Shown one piece after another: positions 17,219-26,535 of a stretch of DNA of 57,974 bases (position 1 is the stretch's first letter; each line of letters starts with the position of its first letter). The DNA is from Candidatus Avanaerovorax faecigallinarum (lineage in GTDB: Bacteria; Bacillota; Clostridia; Peptostreptococcales; Anaerovoracaceae): contig DXHZ01000055.1 in NCBI GenBank assembly GCA_019113145.1, forward strand, positions 1 through 57,974, read 5' to 3'. Both the position numbers and the translations under genes were made by a program. The notes below the pieces were generated by a model, which saw only the letters and a list, made by a program, of their open reading frames with translations, was not told where the DNA came from and did no database searches.

Positions 17219-17941
17219 TTAAAGCGGTGTTTTTGAAGGGGTTCCGGCTTTGCGCGGATAGGCCTTCGGCGTAGATGAAGATTTTGTGATGACGATAAGA
17301 TTGTGACTGTAAGTACCGTCAGACGCATCTACGATTCTGTCGATTTTTCCACCCAGCTTCTTAAGCGCCCCTGATGAAATCTTTATCTCCTCCTCAGCTT
17401 CCGGTCCTTTATAGGCTATGAAGGTTCCGCCTACCTTTACGAAAGGCAGACAGTATTCCAGAAGCACGGGAAGGGAAGCAACGGCTCTTGACACGCATAC
17501 GTCGAAAGTCTCCCGGTAGTCCGGATTTCTTCCCAGATCCTCCGCCCTTCCGTGAACGGTAGTGATATTGGTAATGCCCGATTCGAGGGCAACCTTATCG
17601 ATTACCCTAAGCCTCTTTGCCAGTGAATCGGCAAGAACGAACTTCTTCTCCGGACAGAGAGCAGCAAGGGGAACGCCGGGAAAACCTCCTCCTGTGCCTA
17701 CGTCTATAATTGTCTCCGCATTCCTGAATTCCGGCAGCTTCGCGGCAGGAAAACTGTCAAAAAAATGCTTTATCACGAATTCACCGGGATTTTTAATCGC
17801 TGTGAGGTTTACTTTTTCGTTCCATTCCAATATACCTTTCATGTAATTTACGAGCTCTGAGGCGATTTTAGAGCTTCCATTAAATTCCATTTCGGTGATT
17901 TTGGCAGCTATTTCATTTTCATATTTAGCGAACTCACTCAT
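17219..17941 (-). CDS. rsmG: 16S rRNA (guanine527-N7)-methyltransferase
   Basis: The 240-residue protein is RsmG (GidB). It shows KVNLTAIKNPGEFVIKHFFDS and the S-adenosylmethionine loop IDVGTGGGFPGVPLA (near 80), followed by SRAVASLPVLLEYCLPF and AYKGP. It methylates G527 of 16S rRNA; loss gives streptomycin resistance in other bacteria. The basic tail PRKAGTPSKTPL is typical of Firmicute members. Its start codon overlaps the mnmG stop by one base (TGATG), so the two are translationally coupled. Confidence 0.96.
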   Translation of the reverse strand: MSEFAKYENEIAAKITEMEFNGSSKIASELVNYMKGILEWNEKVNLTAIKNPGEFVIKHFFDSFPAAKLPEFRNAETIIDVGTGGGFPGVPLAALCPEKKFVLADSLAKRLRVIDKVALESGITNITTVHGRAEDLGRNPDYRETFDVCVSRAVASLPVLLEYCLPFVKVGGTFIAYKGPEAEEEIKISSGALKKLGGKIDRIVDASDGTYSHNLIVITKSSSTPKAYPRKAGTPSKTPL

Positions 17942-19830
17942 CAGCTTTCTCCTCCGCCTGACCTTCTCATCTTTTCAAGGTGAATGAGCAGTACGTTTAT
18001 GTCCGCAGGGGAAACTCCGGAAATTCTGGAAGCCTGTCCCACCGAAACCGGTCTGATTGCGTCGAGCTTCTGACGGGCCTCGATGCGAAGTCCTTCCAGA
18101 TTCAGGTAATCCAGATTCTCAGGCAGCCTTTTCTCCTCCAGCTTTCTGAATTTCTCTATCTGCTTCATCTGCTTATCTATATATCCGCTGTACTTTATCA
18201 TTACCTCCAGCTGGCTTACGGTATGATAGGAGAGAACCGTCCTTTCCGAATCCACCTCAGAAAGATTCTCGTATGTAACCTCGGGACGCTTTAAAAGCTC
18301 CGCAAGGGAAATCCCTCCGGCAACAGGCGAGCTTCCCAAGGCTTCCAGGAATCCGTTAACCTGAGCCGGCGTGACCTTTGTGGTCTCAAGCCTTTGTCTT
18401 TCGGCCTCAAGCTCCTTCTTCTTCCTGAGAAACCTTTCGTATCTCTCCGGCTTAACCAGGCCAAGCTCATAGCCCTTTTCCGTAAGACGCCAGTCGGCAT
18501 TATCCTGTCTCAGCACCAGTCTGTATTCTGCCCTGCTCGTCATTATTCTGTAAGGCTCGTTGGTACCCTTTGTCACAAGGTCGTCGATAAGAACGCCGAT
18601 GTACGCTTCGTTTCTTCCGAGGACAAAAGGCTCCTTTCCGTCTATTGAAAGCACCGCGTTTATTCCCGCCATAAGACCCTGAGCCGCGGCTTCCTCGTAT
18701 CCGGAGCTTCCGTTAAACTGCCCCGCGCAGAAAAGACCCTTTATCGCTCTCGTCTCAAGGTTCAGCTTAAGCTCCAGCGGATCGATGCAGTCGTACTCTA
18801 TGGCATAGGCCGGTCTGGTAATTACGATATTTTCAAGTCCCGCTATGGTGTGATAGAAATCCCGCTGAACGTCCTCGGGAAGACTTGAGGACATTCCCTG
18901 AATATACATCTCCTGGGTGTCAAGGCCCTCCGGCTCCACGAAGAGCTGATGTCTCTCCTTATCCGCAAACCTGTGAATCTTATCCTCGATGGACGGACAG
19001 TATCTCGGACCCGTACCCTCTATCTGACCGCCGAAAAGAGCCGAACGATGGAAGTTCTCTCTGATAACTCTGTGGGTTTCGGCGTTGGTGTACGTAAGCC
19101 AGCAGGAAATCTGATCCTTTTCAAGAAGCTCGTTCATAAACGAGAAGGGAACTATTCTCTCGTCTCCCTTCTGCTCCGTCATCTTCGAGTAATCGAAGGT
19201 GGAGGCCAGAGCCCTTGCCGGGGTTCCCGTCTTAAACCTGCGAAGGCTTAAGCCAAGCTCCTTCAGATTCTCCGCAAGATCTACGGACGGCGCAAGTCCC
19301 GACGGTCCGCTCATGAATGCGCTGTCGCCTATGAATATTTTACCCCGAAGAAATGTTCCCGTCGCAATGATTACTGCCTTCGCTTCATAACGGGTGTTGG
19401 TACGGGTTACAACTCCGGTGGCTTTTCCGTCCTCCACGACGATTTCCGTTATCTCTTCCTGTATAAGGTGAAGATTCTCCTGATTTTCAAGAGTCTTCTT
19501 CATCTCGATGTGATATCTGTTTTTATCCGCCTGCGCACGGAGCGAATGAACAGCCGGTCCCTTGGCTGTGTTAAGCATTCTGCTCTGAATGAAGGTTTTG
19601 TCGATGTTGATTCCCATCTCACCGCCCAGGGCGTCGATTTCCCTGACGAGATGCCCCTTTCCTGTTCCGCCTATGGACGGATTGCACGGCATCATGGCGA
19701 CGGACTCCAGATTCATGGAAAACAGTATGGTCTTTTTTCCCATTCTGGCGGCGGCAAGGGCGGCCTCACAGCCGGCGTGGCCTGCGCCGATTACCGCCAC
19801 ATCGTATGTACCCATTAAAATTTTATCCAT
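17941..19830 (-). CDS. mnmG: tRNA uridine-5-carboxymethylaminomethyl modification enzyme MnmG
   Basis: The 629-residue flavoprotein starts with the FAD-binding motif [21 protein letters not shown] and contains [24 protein letters not shown] and the [11 protein letters not shown] region. The C-terminal helical domain binds tRNA and MnmE. Together with MnmE it modifies the wobble uridine of several tRNAs. Length and both conserved regions are complete. A second ATG six codons in is a possible alternative start, but the first has AGGGA upstream. It follows mnmE after 17 bp. Confidence 0.97.
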   Translation of the reverse strand: MDKILMGTYDVAVIGAGHAGCEAALAAARMGKKTILFSMNLESVAMMPCNPSIGGTGKGHLVREIDALGGEMGINIDKTFIQSRMLNTAKGPAVHSLRAQADKNRYHIEMKKTLENQENLHLIQEEITEIVVEDGKATGVVTRTNTRYEAKAVIIATGTFLRGKIFIGDSAFMSGPSGLAPSVDLAENLKELGLSLRRFKTGTPARALASTFDYSKMTEQKGDERIVPFSFMNELLEKDQISCWLTYTNAETHRVIRENFHRSALFGGQIEGTGPRYCPSIEDKIHRFADKERHQLFVEPEGLDTQEMYIQGMSSSLPEDVQRDFYHTIAGLENIVITRPAYAIEYDCIDPLELKLNLETRAIKGLFCAGQFNGSSGYEEAAAQGLMAGINAVLSIDGKEPFVLGRNEAYIGVLIDDLVTKGTNEPYRIMTSRAEYRLVLRQDNADWRLTEKGYELGLVKPERYERFLRKKKELEAERQRLETTKVTPAQVNGFLEALGSSPVAGGISLAELLKRPEVTYENLSEVDSERTVLSYHTVSQLEVMIKYSGYIDKQMKQIEKFRKLEEKRLPENLDYLNLEGLRIEARQKLDAIRPVSVGQASRISGVSPADINVLLIHLEKMRRSGGGES

Positions 19831-19847
19831 TGATTTTTCCCTACAAT

Positions 19848-21221
19848 CTATTTACCCAGACAAAATCTGCTGAATACCTCGTCTATAACGTCGGCCGAGG
19901 TGGTTTCTCCGGTTATGGCACCGAGAGCGTCCCTGCATCCCGAAACGTCTATCTCTATAAGCTCGAGAGGCTGCATCTCCTCGGCTCCCTTAAGGGCGTC
20001 CTCCGCAAATGACAAGGCTTCCCGAAGGGCGTTTTCATGTCTCACGTTTGTTATAACGCTGCCGCCTGCAGACTGCTCGGTCTTTTCGCCCACCATATTG
20101 TAGATGGCGTCTTCCAGGGCTTCCGCCTGATCGTCCGATATCAAAGACGTCTCGATGATTTTAATTCCCGGCGCAAAGGCTTCAATGTCGGCAGGCTTTG
20201 TCACCATCTCAAGGTCCGTCTTGTTTAAAAGTATGAGAGAGCGAACCGGCGCAAGACCCTTCATAATTTCAACGTCCTCGTCCATGAGAGCTCTGCTTGC
20301 GTCTGCGACAAAGACGATAATGTCCGCCTCGCCCAAAATCTTCTTTGAACGCTGAATCCCGATCTTTTCAACCCTGTCGTCGGTAGTCCTGATTCCCGCC
20401 GTATCCGTAAGCTTTACGGGAATACCCTTTATGCTCATGTATTCCTCTATGGTATCTCTGGTGGTTCCCGGAATTTCCGTAACTATGGCCCTGGATTCAC
20501 GAAGGAGACAGTTCAGGAGGGAGGATTTGCCCACGTTAGGCATACCGACGATCCCGATGGCTATTCCTTCTCTTATGAGCTTTCCGCTTCCCGCTCCCGA
20601 AAGAAGTTTCCTGATATCGGATATTACAGATTTAAGGTCTGAAGTGAGTTTTTCGTAAGTCAACTCCTCTATGTCCTCGTCAGGATAGTCAATGTTGACG
20701 GTCATCTCGACGAGAATATCCATTATCTTATTTCCGATTGCTCTCGTCCTTCTGGAAAGGCTTCCCTCGAGCTGGTCTATGGCCGCGTCGAAAAATCTGT
20801 CAGTCTTTGCGCTTATAACGTCTATGACAGCCTCGGCCTGAGATAAATCGAGCCGTCCGTTTAAAAATGCACGCTTTGTAAACTCACCGGGTTCAGCAAG
20901 ACGGGCGCCTTCTCTGAGGACAAGGGACAAAGTCCGCTTCAGAGGAACGATCCCTCCATGACAGTTTATCTCAACCACATCCTCGGCAGTATATGTTTTA
21001 GGCCCCTTCATGTATACGGCGAGAACCTCGTCGGTGACGGCGCCGCTTTCCGGGTCGACAATATGACCGTATGTGAGCATTCTGCTCTTAAGGGATTTCC
21101 CCGACGCCGGCCTGAATATACGATTTAAAATTTCAAGTGAATCATCGCCGCTGATTCTGATGATTCCGATTCCGCCTTCTCCCAGTGGAGTAGCGATTGC
21201 GGCTATAGTATCGCTTTTCAT
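19848..21221 (-). CDS. mnmE: tRNA modification GTPase MnmE
   Basis: MnmE is a three-domain protein: an N-terminal tetrahydrofolate-binding domain ([25 protein letters not shown]), a helical domain, and an inserted Ras-like G domain ([24 protein letters not shown]). The C-terminal FCLGK carries the catalytic Cys. It partners MnmG. The ATG at 21221 gives the exact family N-terminus, but its TAAGGA site is only a base or so away. An in-frame TTG at 21236 is the alternative, though it abuts a hairpin. I favour 21221 (457 residues) with modest certainty about the start. Confidence 0.95.
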   Translation of the reverse strand: MKSDTIAAIATPLGEGGIGIIRISGDDSLEILNRIFRPASGKSLKSRMLTYGHIVDPESGAVTDEVLAVYMKGPKTYTAEDVVEINCHGGIVPLKRTLSLVLREGARLAEPGEFTKRAFLNGRLDLSQAEAVIDVISAKTDRFFDAAIDQLEGSLSRRTRAIGNKIMDILVEMTVNIDYPDEDIEELTYEKLTSDLKSVISDIRKLLSGAGSGKLIREGIAIGIVGMPNVGKSSLLNCLLRESRAIVTEIPGTTRDTIEEYMSIKGIPVKLTDTAGIRTTDDRVEKIGIQRSKKILGEADIIVFVADASRALMDEDVEIMKGLAPVRSLILLNKTDLEMVTKPADIEAFAPGIKIIETSLISDDQAEALEDAIYNMVGEKTEQSAGGSVITNVRHENALREALSFAEDALKGAEEMQPLELIEIDVSGCRDALGAITGETTSADVIDEVFSRFCLGK

Positions 21222-21237
21222 ATCCTTAAAATTCAAA

Positions 21238-21258
21238 GCCCGCTTTTATAAAGCGGGC
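21238..21258 (-). terminator. Hairpin between jag and mnmE, possible attenuator or weak terminator
   Basis: A perfect 9-bp stem (GCCCGCTTT / AAAGCGGGC, with a 3-nt loop) begins immediately after the jag stop. On the minus strand it is followed by TTTGAATTTT, a broken T run. It could partially terminate the yidC-jag transcript before mnmE. Confidence 0.5.
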
Positions 21259-21265
21259 CGTAAAA

Positions 21266-22066
21266 TTATTTCAGTTCGATGATGACCCTTCTGTACGGGT
21301 CCTGACCCTCGCTTCTCGTTGTAACTCTTGGGTTACTCTGAAGGGTGGCGTGGATTACCTTTCTCTCATACGGATTCATAGGCTCCAGCCTTACGCTTCT
21401 CCTGGTTCTGACTACCTTGTCGGCAAGTCTTTCTGCAAGCTTTTCGAGAGTCTTTTCTCTCTTCATTCTGTAGTTTTCAGCGTCAACCACAACTCGTATG
21501 TACTCGTCGCCGCCCTTGTTTACAACAAGGCTGGTCAGGTACTGAATTGCATCGAGAGTCTGACCTCTCTTACCGATTACGGTTCCGGAATCCTTTCCGT
21601 TCATATCCACATAGATATTCTCACCGTCGGTCTTCGCCGATACGTCTATATCCAGATTCATCTGCTCTGTAAGATCCTTAAGGAACGTGAGAGCAGGATG
21701 CTCCTCCAAAGGTTTGAAGCTATCGTCCTCTCTTATTATGGTGGACTCTGTTTTTCTGTATTCCTTATGCTCATCGGAACTCTTCTTCTGATGAGAGGAT
21801 TCGCGATGGGAACGCTTTTCCTTTCTCGAAGGTTTCGGTTCCTCAAATACAGCAGCTTCAGGTTCGGCTTTCTTCTCTTCCGGAGCAGGCTCGGCCTTCT
21901 TTCTCTCCACTCTTACGAGGGCAAGCTTGGAACCGATACCGAAAAATCCTCTGGATGGCTGCTCTAAAACGGTTATCTCAACCTCATCTCTGGTGGCCTT
22001 AAGATCCGCCAGGGCAAGATCCACTGCCGTATCTATATCCGTTCCCCATTTTTCAGAAACATCCAT
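21266..22066 (-). CDS. khpB: RNA-binding protein KhpB (Jag)
   Basis: The 266-residue protein has the three Jag domains. The N-terminal Jag_N domain (about 1-52) ends in the conserved PSRGFFGIGSKLALVRV. A charged linker rich in Glu, Lys and Ser (about 55-120) follows. Then come a type-II KH domain (about 130-205, GTVIGKRGQTLDAIQYL) and an R3H domain (about 207-266, LEPMNPYERKVIH). With KhpA it binds RNA and influences cell division in Firmicutes. Linkage to yidC and rnpA is conserved. Confidence 0.94.
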   Translation of the reverse strand: MDVSEKWGTDIDTAVDLALADLKATRDEVEITVLEQPSRGFFGIGSKLALVRVERKKAEPAPEEKKAEPEAAVFEEPKPSRKEKRSHRESSHQKKSSDEHKEYRKTESTIIREDDSFKPLEEHPALTFLKDLTEQMNLDIDVSAKTDGENIYVDMNGKDSGTVIGKRGQTLDAIQYLTSLVVNKGGDEYIRVVVDAENYRMKREKTLEKLAERLADKVVRTRRSVRLEPMNPYERKVIHATLQSNPRVTTRSEGQDPYRRVIIELK

Positions 22067-22086
22067 TATATATCCTCCGAAGCTTT

Positions 22087-22800
22087 CTATTTCTTCTTGT
22101 TAATCTTCTTACCGGTAGCGTCAACTTTTCCTTCTCTGATTTCCTTTCTCAGAACATTAAACCTGATGTTAAAGAAAATCTGAACAAACTGGCTTATAAA
22201 CCAGTAAATAGCAAGTCCTGCCGGATAGGATCTTGCAAGCCATACAATCATGATAGGAAATAAATACTTCATGATTATGTTCATGGCGTTTCCTGCCTGC
22301 TGCTGCATAGCGCTGTTCTGAGATGACATCCAGAACGAAGCGAAAGTGGCAACACCGGACAGAATAGGCAATATCCAAAGGTCAGGCTGGCTCAGGTCCT
22401 CCATCCACAAGAACGAATGATGAACGGCAAATACCATTTCAGTATCGTTTCCAAGGTATGTGAGCGGATATCTGAGCAGACCGAAAAGTCCGGATATTAC
22501 GATCATCTGTATGATCATAGGGAGGCATCCGGCTGCAGGATTGAAACCCTCTTCCTTATAGAGCTCCTGCATTTTAATATTCATGGTCTCCCTGTCGTTG
22601 GCATACTTTTTCTGAATCTCTCTTATCTTAGGCTGCATAGTTGTCATTCCGGCCATAGAAAGAACCTGCTTTTTATAGAGCGGATACATGGCAACTCTCA
22701 CTAAAGCGGAAAGAACAACTATAGCGAGGGCGTAATTTCCCAATATGTCGTAGAAGAATGATAAGAGAAAGCCAAAAGGTCTGGCTATTAATCCTAACAT
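22087..22800 (-). CDS. yidC: Membrane protein insertase YidC/OxaA/SpoIIIJ
   Basis: The start ATG at 22800 follows GGAGG, while an upstream in-frame extension overlaps yidD. The 237-residue protein has the YidC core of five membrane helices with the conserved ALVRVAMYPLYKKQ (carrying the groove arginine), the cytosolic coiled hairpin YANDRETMNIKMQELYKEEGFNP and a lysine-rich tail for ribosome contact. It lacks a lipobox, unlike Bacillus SpoIIIJ, and lacks the large Gram-negative periplasmic domain. It inserts membrane proteins alone or with SecYEG. Confidence 0.95.
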   Translation of the reverse strand: MLGLIARPFGFLLSFFYDILGNYALAIVVLSALVRVAMYPLYKKQVLSMAGMTTMQPKIREIQKKYANDRETMNIKMQELYKEEGFNPAAGCLPMIIQMIVISGLFGLLRYPLTYLGNDTEMVFAVHHSFLWMEDLSQPDLWILPILSGVATFASFWMSSQNSAMQQQAGNAMNIIMKYLFPIMIVWLARSYPAGLAIYWFISQFVQIFFNIRFNVLRKEIREGKVDATGKKINKKK

Positions 22801-22813
22801 TAAAAATCCTCCG

Positions 22814-23044
22814 TCATTCCAAAGGGTCATAACCTCCCGGATTCCACGGGTGACACCTTAGAATTCGTTTTATTCCCAGTCGGCTTCCCTTTATTACTCC
22901 GTACTTGTTAAGAGCCTGTATAAAGTACTCTGAGCAAGTGGGATAAAACCTGCACTTTCCTGGGAAAAGCGGTGAAATACACTTCTGATAAAACTTTATG
23001 AGTATTATCATCACTTTTTTAAAAAAGCCGTTAATATATTTCAT
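22814..23044 (-). CDS. yidD: Membrane protein insertion efficiency factor YidD
   Basis: The 76-residue protein contains the YidD signature [19 protein letters not shown] with its conserved cysteines, and ends [13 protein letters not shown]. It has an amphipathic N-terminal helix for membrane attachment and is thought to assist YidC. It lies 2 bp after rnpA and 13 bp before yidC, the conserved order. Confidence 0.96.
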   Translation of the reverse strand: MKYINGFFKKVMIILIKFYQKCISPLFPGKCRFYPTCSEYFIQALNKYGVIKGSRLGIKRILRCHPWNPGGYDPLE

Positions 23045-23046
23045 GA

Positions 23047-23382
23047 TTATTTAGTTATCCCTGTTTTCTTTATGGCAGATTCAAGGGATCTCTGCACCTG
23101 CTGGCATTTAGCATTTTCTATAGTGCTGCGGGCGATAAAAATAAAATCATAGCCGCAGGGAATGTCAAGTCCGGTAAGTCTGTAACTTTCCTTCATCAGA
23201 CGTCTGGCTCTGTTTCTTTTAACGCTGTTGCCAACCTTTTTACTGGCAAGAAAGGCTATGCGGTTGTAATCAAGACCGTTCTTCCTGTAGAAAAGGACAA
23301 CGTATCTGTCTCCCACGGACTTTCCCCTCTTATAGATAGCGGAAAAGTTCTTTTTGCCTCTTAATACCGTTTTTTTTAACAT
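23047..23382 (-). CDS. rnpA: Ribonuclease P protein component
   Basis: The 111-residue basic protein carries the RnpA core motif [21 protein letters not shown] (RNR region near 58-75), which contacts the RNase P RNA and the pre-tRNA leader. It is the protein cofactor for 5' tRNA processing. The gene is 18 bp downstream of rpmH and shares its promoter; the catalytic RNA is not in this window. Confidence 0.96.
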   Translation of the reverse strand: MLKKTVLRGKKNFSAIYKRGKSVGDRYVVLFYRKNGLDYNRIAFLASKKVGNSVKRNRARRLMKESYRLTGLDIPCGYDFIFIARSTIENAKCQQVQRSLESAIKKTGITK

Positions 23383-23400
23383 TTTACCGCAAAGTCTGAA

Positions 23401-23535
23401 CTAAGCCGTAAGCTTCTTTCTTCCTTTAGCTCTTCTTCTCTTAAGAACGTTTCTGCCGCTCTTAGTCTTCATTCTCTTTCTGAATCCGTGTTCCTTTTTT
23501 CTCTGCCTTTTCTTAGGCTGATAAGTCATTTTCAT
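23401..23535 (-). CDS. rpmH: 50S ribosomal protein L34
   Basis: The 44-residue, very basic L34 begins [20 protein letters not shown] and ends GRKKLTA. The ATG at 23535 was chosen because AGGAGGT lies 7 bp upstream; the longer frame to 23595 is only upstream sequence. It heads the rpmH-rnpA-yidD-yidC-jag transcript leading away from oriC. Confidence 0.97.
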   Translation of the reverse strand: MKMTYQPKKRQRKKEHGFRKRMKTKSGRNVLKRRRAKGRKKLTA

Positions 23536-23603
23536 TTTCTTTACCTCCTGAATAACGTAAATATGGCGCAGTCTAAATTTCAACAGCGCACGCATGTCTA
23601 ACT

Positions 23604-23632
23604 ATTATACTTTTTAACGCAGTCCGTGTCAA
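23604..23632 (-). promoter_or_regulatory. Consensus promoter of the rpmH operon
   Basis: On the minus strand TTGACA (23627-23632) and TATAAT (23604-23609) are separated by exactly 17 bp, a perfect vegetative promoter about 65 bp upstream of rpmH. High strength fits a ribosomal protein operon. Confidence 0.9.
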
Positions 23633-23699
23633 TAATTCAATTCTAATATACATAAATTTCCATTGACTGAAAATCTATATTTTTGTGTTGTTAATATAG

Positions 23700-23785
23700 T
23701 TATCCACAATATGTGGATAACTATGTGGAAAACATGCAAATAAACATAACTCATGTGGATAATTTTATTGATAACCTGTGGGTAA
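23700..23785. other. oriC, left DnaA-box cluster
   Basis: Five DnaA-box-like 9-mers lie in 86 bp of AT-rich DNA between rpmH and dnaA. They are TTATCCACA at 23700-23708 on the plus strand, TGTGGATAA at 23712-23720 and 23754-23762 (perfect boxes on the minus strand), TGTGGAAAA at 23724-23732 and TGTGGGTAA at 23777-23785 (one mismatch each). This is the usual upstream subregion of a bipartite Firmicute origin and may also autoregulate dnaA. Confidence 0.9.
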
Positions 23786-23854
23786 ATTAACTTATTCACT
23801 TGTTTTAATCCTCCCGTTTTATTAAAATAGATGTACAAACAGGAGATAAAAGTT

Positions 23855-25216
23855 ATGACTGACAAAGATAAGATATGGCAGGCTGTTTTAAAGGATGTAA
23901 AAAATAACTGCACTCAGCCTACATATGACGGTTTTTTTTCCGGAACCACTCTGAAAAAGCTTGATAATGAAATAAACGTCGCTTATGTCGCCGCAGGTTC
24001 CACTGTTGCAGCCAACGTTCTGTCAATGCGTTACATAAGCATGATATCGTCCAGTCTTGAAAATGTGACAGGTTCCAGATATAAAGTCGTTGTTAAAACC
24101 GAAGGAGAATATAAAACTGAAGATAACGTTCTGAAAGCGGAAAACAGAACATCGAAGGCATATAATCTGAATATAAATTTCATGAAAGAAAAGATATTCA
24201 ACCCTAAATATACCTTCGATAATTTTGTAGTGGGTGAAAGTAACAAGTATGCAGCAAGCGCCGCTATGGCCGTTGCCAAAGATCCGGCAAACACTTATAA
24301 TCCTTTCTTCATATACGGAGGATCGGGACTTGGAAAAACTCACCTTTTAAATGCCATAGGAATATATATCCTCGAACATAAGACCGATAAGAACATCATA
24401 TTCGTATCATCGGAAACATTTACCAACGATGTTGTAACCGGTATAGAGAATAAAAAAATGGACGAGGTCAGAGATAAATACAGGAAAGCCGATGTACTCA
24501 TAGTCGATGACATTCAGTTCTTTGAAGGTAAAGAAGCTACCCAGGAGGAATTTTTCCACACCTTTAACATCCTGTATGATGAGCATAAACAGATTATAAT
24601 TACAAGCGACAGGCCGCCTGAAAATCTGACCAAGCTCGATGACAGACTTAAATCAAGATTCGGCTGGAATATGGTAGTGGACATACAGCCCCCTGACTAT
24701 GAAACCAGAGTTGCCATTCTTAAAAAGAAAGCTGTCGGAGAAGGCGTGGAAATAGACGATGACATGGAGGAAGTATTCAAGCTTATAGCCAGGAATATAA
24801 CCGATAATATCAGACTTCTCGAAGGCGCTCTTACCAGACTTCTCAGTTTTTCACAGAGCTTCGACGAACATATAGATATGGCTTTTGCAAAGAGAGTCAT
24901 AAACGACGTTATATCGGGCAGCAGCTCCACTATAACTCCAGAAAATATAAAAAAGGCAGTCTGCAGGCATTTCAAAATAAAAATGTCAGATCTTGAAGGT
25001 AAAAGCAGAAAGAACAGCATAGCCTTTCCAAGACAGATAGCCATGTACCTTTGCCGTGAAATGACAGACTACTCCAACGTCAGAATAGGAAGCATATTCG
25101 GCAACAGAGATCACAGTACGGTGATGCATGCCTGCAAGAAAGTCAGGGGATATATTTCTTCAGACGATGAAATAAGAAATGTGGTAAAATCTATCGAAGA
25201 ATCCATAAAAGATTAA
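23855..25216 (+). CDS. dnaA: Chromosomal replication initiator DnaA
   Basis: The ATG at 23855 has AGGAGAT upstream; an in-frame ATG eight codons earlier lacks one. The 453-residue protein has domain I (MTDKDKIWQAVLKDVKNN), a short linker, and the AAA+ domain with Walker A GGSGLGKTHLLNAIG and Walker B VLIVDDIQFF. The C-terminal DNA-binding domain carries the box-reading signature GNRDHSTVMHACKKV. It binds the flanking DnaA boxes and opens the duplex at the trio/AT-rich region before dnaN. Confidence 0.97.
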   Translation: MTDKDKIWQAVLKDVKNNCTQPTYDGFFSGTTLKKLDNEINVAYVAAGSTVAANVLSMRYISMISSSLENVTGSRYKVVVKTEGEYKTEDNVLKAENRTSKAYNLNINFMKEKIFNPKYTFDNFVVGESNKYAASAAMAVAKDPANTYNPFFIYGGSGLGKTHLLNAIGIYILEHKTDKNIIFVSSETFTNDVVTGIENKKMDEVRDKYRKADVLIVDDIQFFEGKEATQEEFFHTFNILYDEHKQIIITSDRPPENLTKLDDRLKSRFGWNMVVDIQPPDYETRVAILKKKAVGEGVEIDDDMEEVFKLIARNITDNIRLLEGALTRLLSFSQSFDEHIDMAFAKRVINDVISGSSSTITPENIKKAVCRHFKIKMSDLEGKSRKNSIAFPRQIAMYLCREMTDYSNVRIGSIFGNRDHSTVMHACKKVRGYISSDDEIRNVVKSIEESIKD

Positions 25217-25250
25217 AGTTATTAAAAGTAATTAACAGGGTTTTACCGAG

Positions 25251-25370
25251 TTATCCACATACATCTGTGGATAAAATTCAGCGCAGTTTAAAGGGCCTGA
25301 ACAGTTTATCCACTTTTCCACAGTACTACTACTATTACTACTATAAATTAATATAATAATAAAGAGCAGT
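25251..25370. other. oriC, right cluster with DnaA boxes, DnaA-trios and AT-rich unwinding region
   Basis: DnaA boxes lie at 25251-25259 (TTATCCACA), 25266-25274 (TGTGGATAA, minus strand), 25306-25314 (TTATCCACT) and 25314-25322 (TTTTCCACA). Immediately after the last box comes a run of trinucleotides, CTA CTA CTA TTA CTA CTA (25326-25343), which is 3'-GAT-type DnaA-trio sequence on the opposite strand. An A+T-only stretch follows to 25363. This is the box-then-trio order of the basal unwinding system described for Bacillus, so melting is expected here. Confidence 0.9.
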
Positions 25371-25397
25371 TCTCTGTGTTTTTCAAGGAGGTAAAAA

Positions 25398-26516
25398 ATG
25401 AAATTCAGATGTAATCAGCAGGATCTTTCCAGAGCTCTTAACATAGTATCTAAAGCGGTTACTTCGAGAACCACTATTCCTATTCTTAAAGGAATTCTTC
25501 TCGAAGCCGATGAAAACGGAAACCTTAAAATGGTAGCTTCCGATCTTGATATAACAATCGAAGAGGTCATAAAAGTAGAAGACGTTGAAAAGGGCAGCGT
25601 TGTAGTTCAGGCTAAACTTTTCAGCGATATAATAAGAAAGCTGCCGGGAAAAGAGCTGGAGGTGGAGGTTGCAGAGGGAAAGGTTGTAATCCGCTGCATG
25701 AACTCGGAATTTTCCATAGTGGGAATGCCTGCCGACGAGTTTCCTGAAATTAAAAACGAAGAGGAAGGAAGCGGCTGCATCGAATTTGATTCCGAACTCT
25801 TAAAATCCATGATAAGAAAAACCTCCTTTGCCGCAAGCATAGATGAATCAAAGGGTGTAATTACCGGAATTCTCATCGAGCTGAAGTCTGATGAAATCAG
25901 TATGGTCGCCATAGACGGGTACAGAATGGCAATTTCCAGAGAACCTATGGTAAACACCGAGGAAAAGAGCATAATCATATCGGCCAAGATAATGAATGAG
26001 ATAAATAAAATCATCAGCGATATAAGCTCCGATTCTATCGAAAAGATAAAGCTTCTCATAAACAACAGAAAAGCAGTCTTTGTTATAGAAAACGTGAAAG
26101 TAGCCCTGAGACTTTTAGACGGCGAATTCATAAAATACCGTGATATTCTTCCGAAAGAGGATAAGATTCAGGTCAGAATTTCAAGGCGCGATCTTTTAGA
26201 CAGCATAGAGCGAGCGTCCCTTCTCTCAAAGGAAGGAAAGAACAACCTGATTAAACTTGCAATTTCCGACAATCTCATAACCATAACCTCAAGATCCGAA
26301 GAAGGAAACGTGAGAGAAGACGTTCTCGCACAGAAAACGGGAGACGATCTCGAGATAGGTTTTAATGCAAAATACGTTCTGGACGTTCTCAAAGTTATAG
26401 ATGATGATGAAATCATAATGAAATTCAATACAGGAATTACCCCTTGTCTCGTTCATCCTGTTGAAGGAAATTCCTACGAATATCTCATTCTTCCTGTAAG
26501 AATAACGGGAAATTAA
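25398..26516 (+). CDS. dnaN: DNA polymerase III beta subunit (sliding clamp)
   Basis: The 372-residue protein has the three-domain clamp architecture, starting MKFRCNQQDLSRALNIVSKAVTSRTTIPILKG and ending in the conserved EYLILPVRI. It encircles DNA and tethers polymerase III and other clamp-binding proteins. It begins 27 bp past the oriC AT-rich region with AAGGAGG upstream. RecF follows after 19 bp. Confidence 0.97.
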   Translation: MKFRCNQQDLSRALNIVSKAVTSRTTIPILKGILLEADENGNLKMVASDLDITIEEVIKVEDVEKGSVVVQAKLFSDIIRKLPGKELEVEVAEGKVVIRCMNSEFSIVGMPADEFPEIKNEEEGSGCIEFDSELLKSMIRKTSFAASIDESKGVITGILIELKSDEISMVAIDGYRMAISREPMVNTEEKSIIISAKIMNEINKIISDISSDSIEKIKLLINNRKAVFVIENVKVALRLLDGEFIKYRDILPKEDKIQVRISRRDLLDSIERASLLSKEGKNNLIKLAISDNLITITSRSEEGNVREDVLAQKTGDDLEIGFNAKYVLDVLKVIDDDEIIMKFNTGITPCLVHPVEGNSYEYLILPVRITGN

Positions 26517-26535
26517 GGCGGAAAGCTGAAATTAA

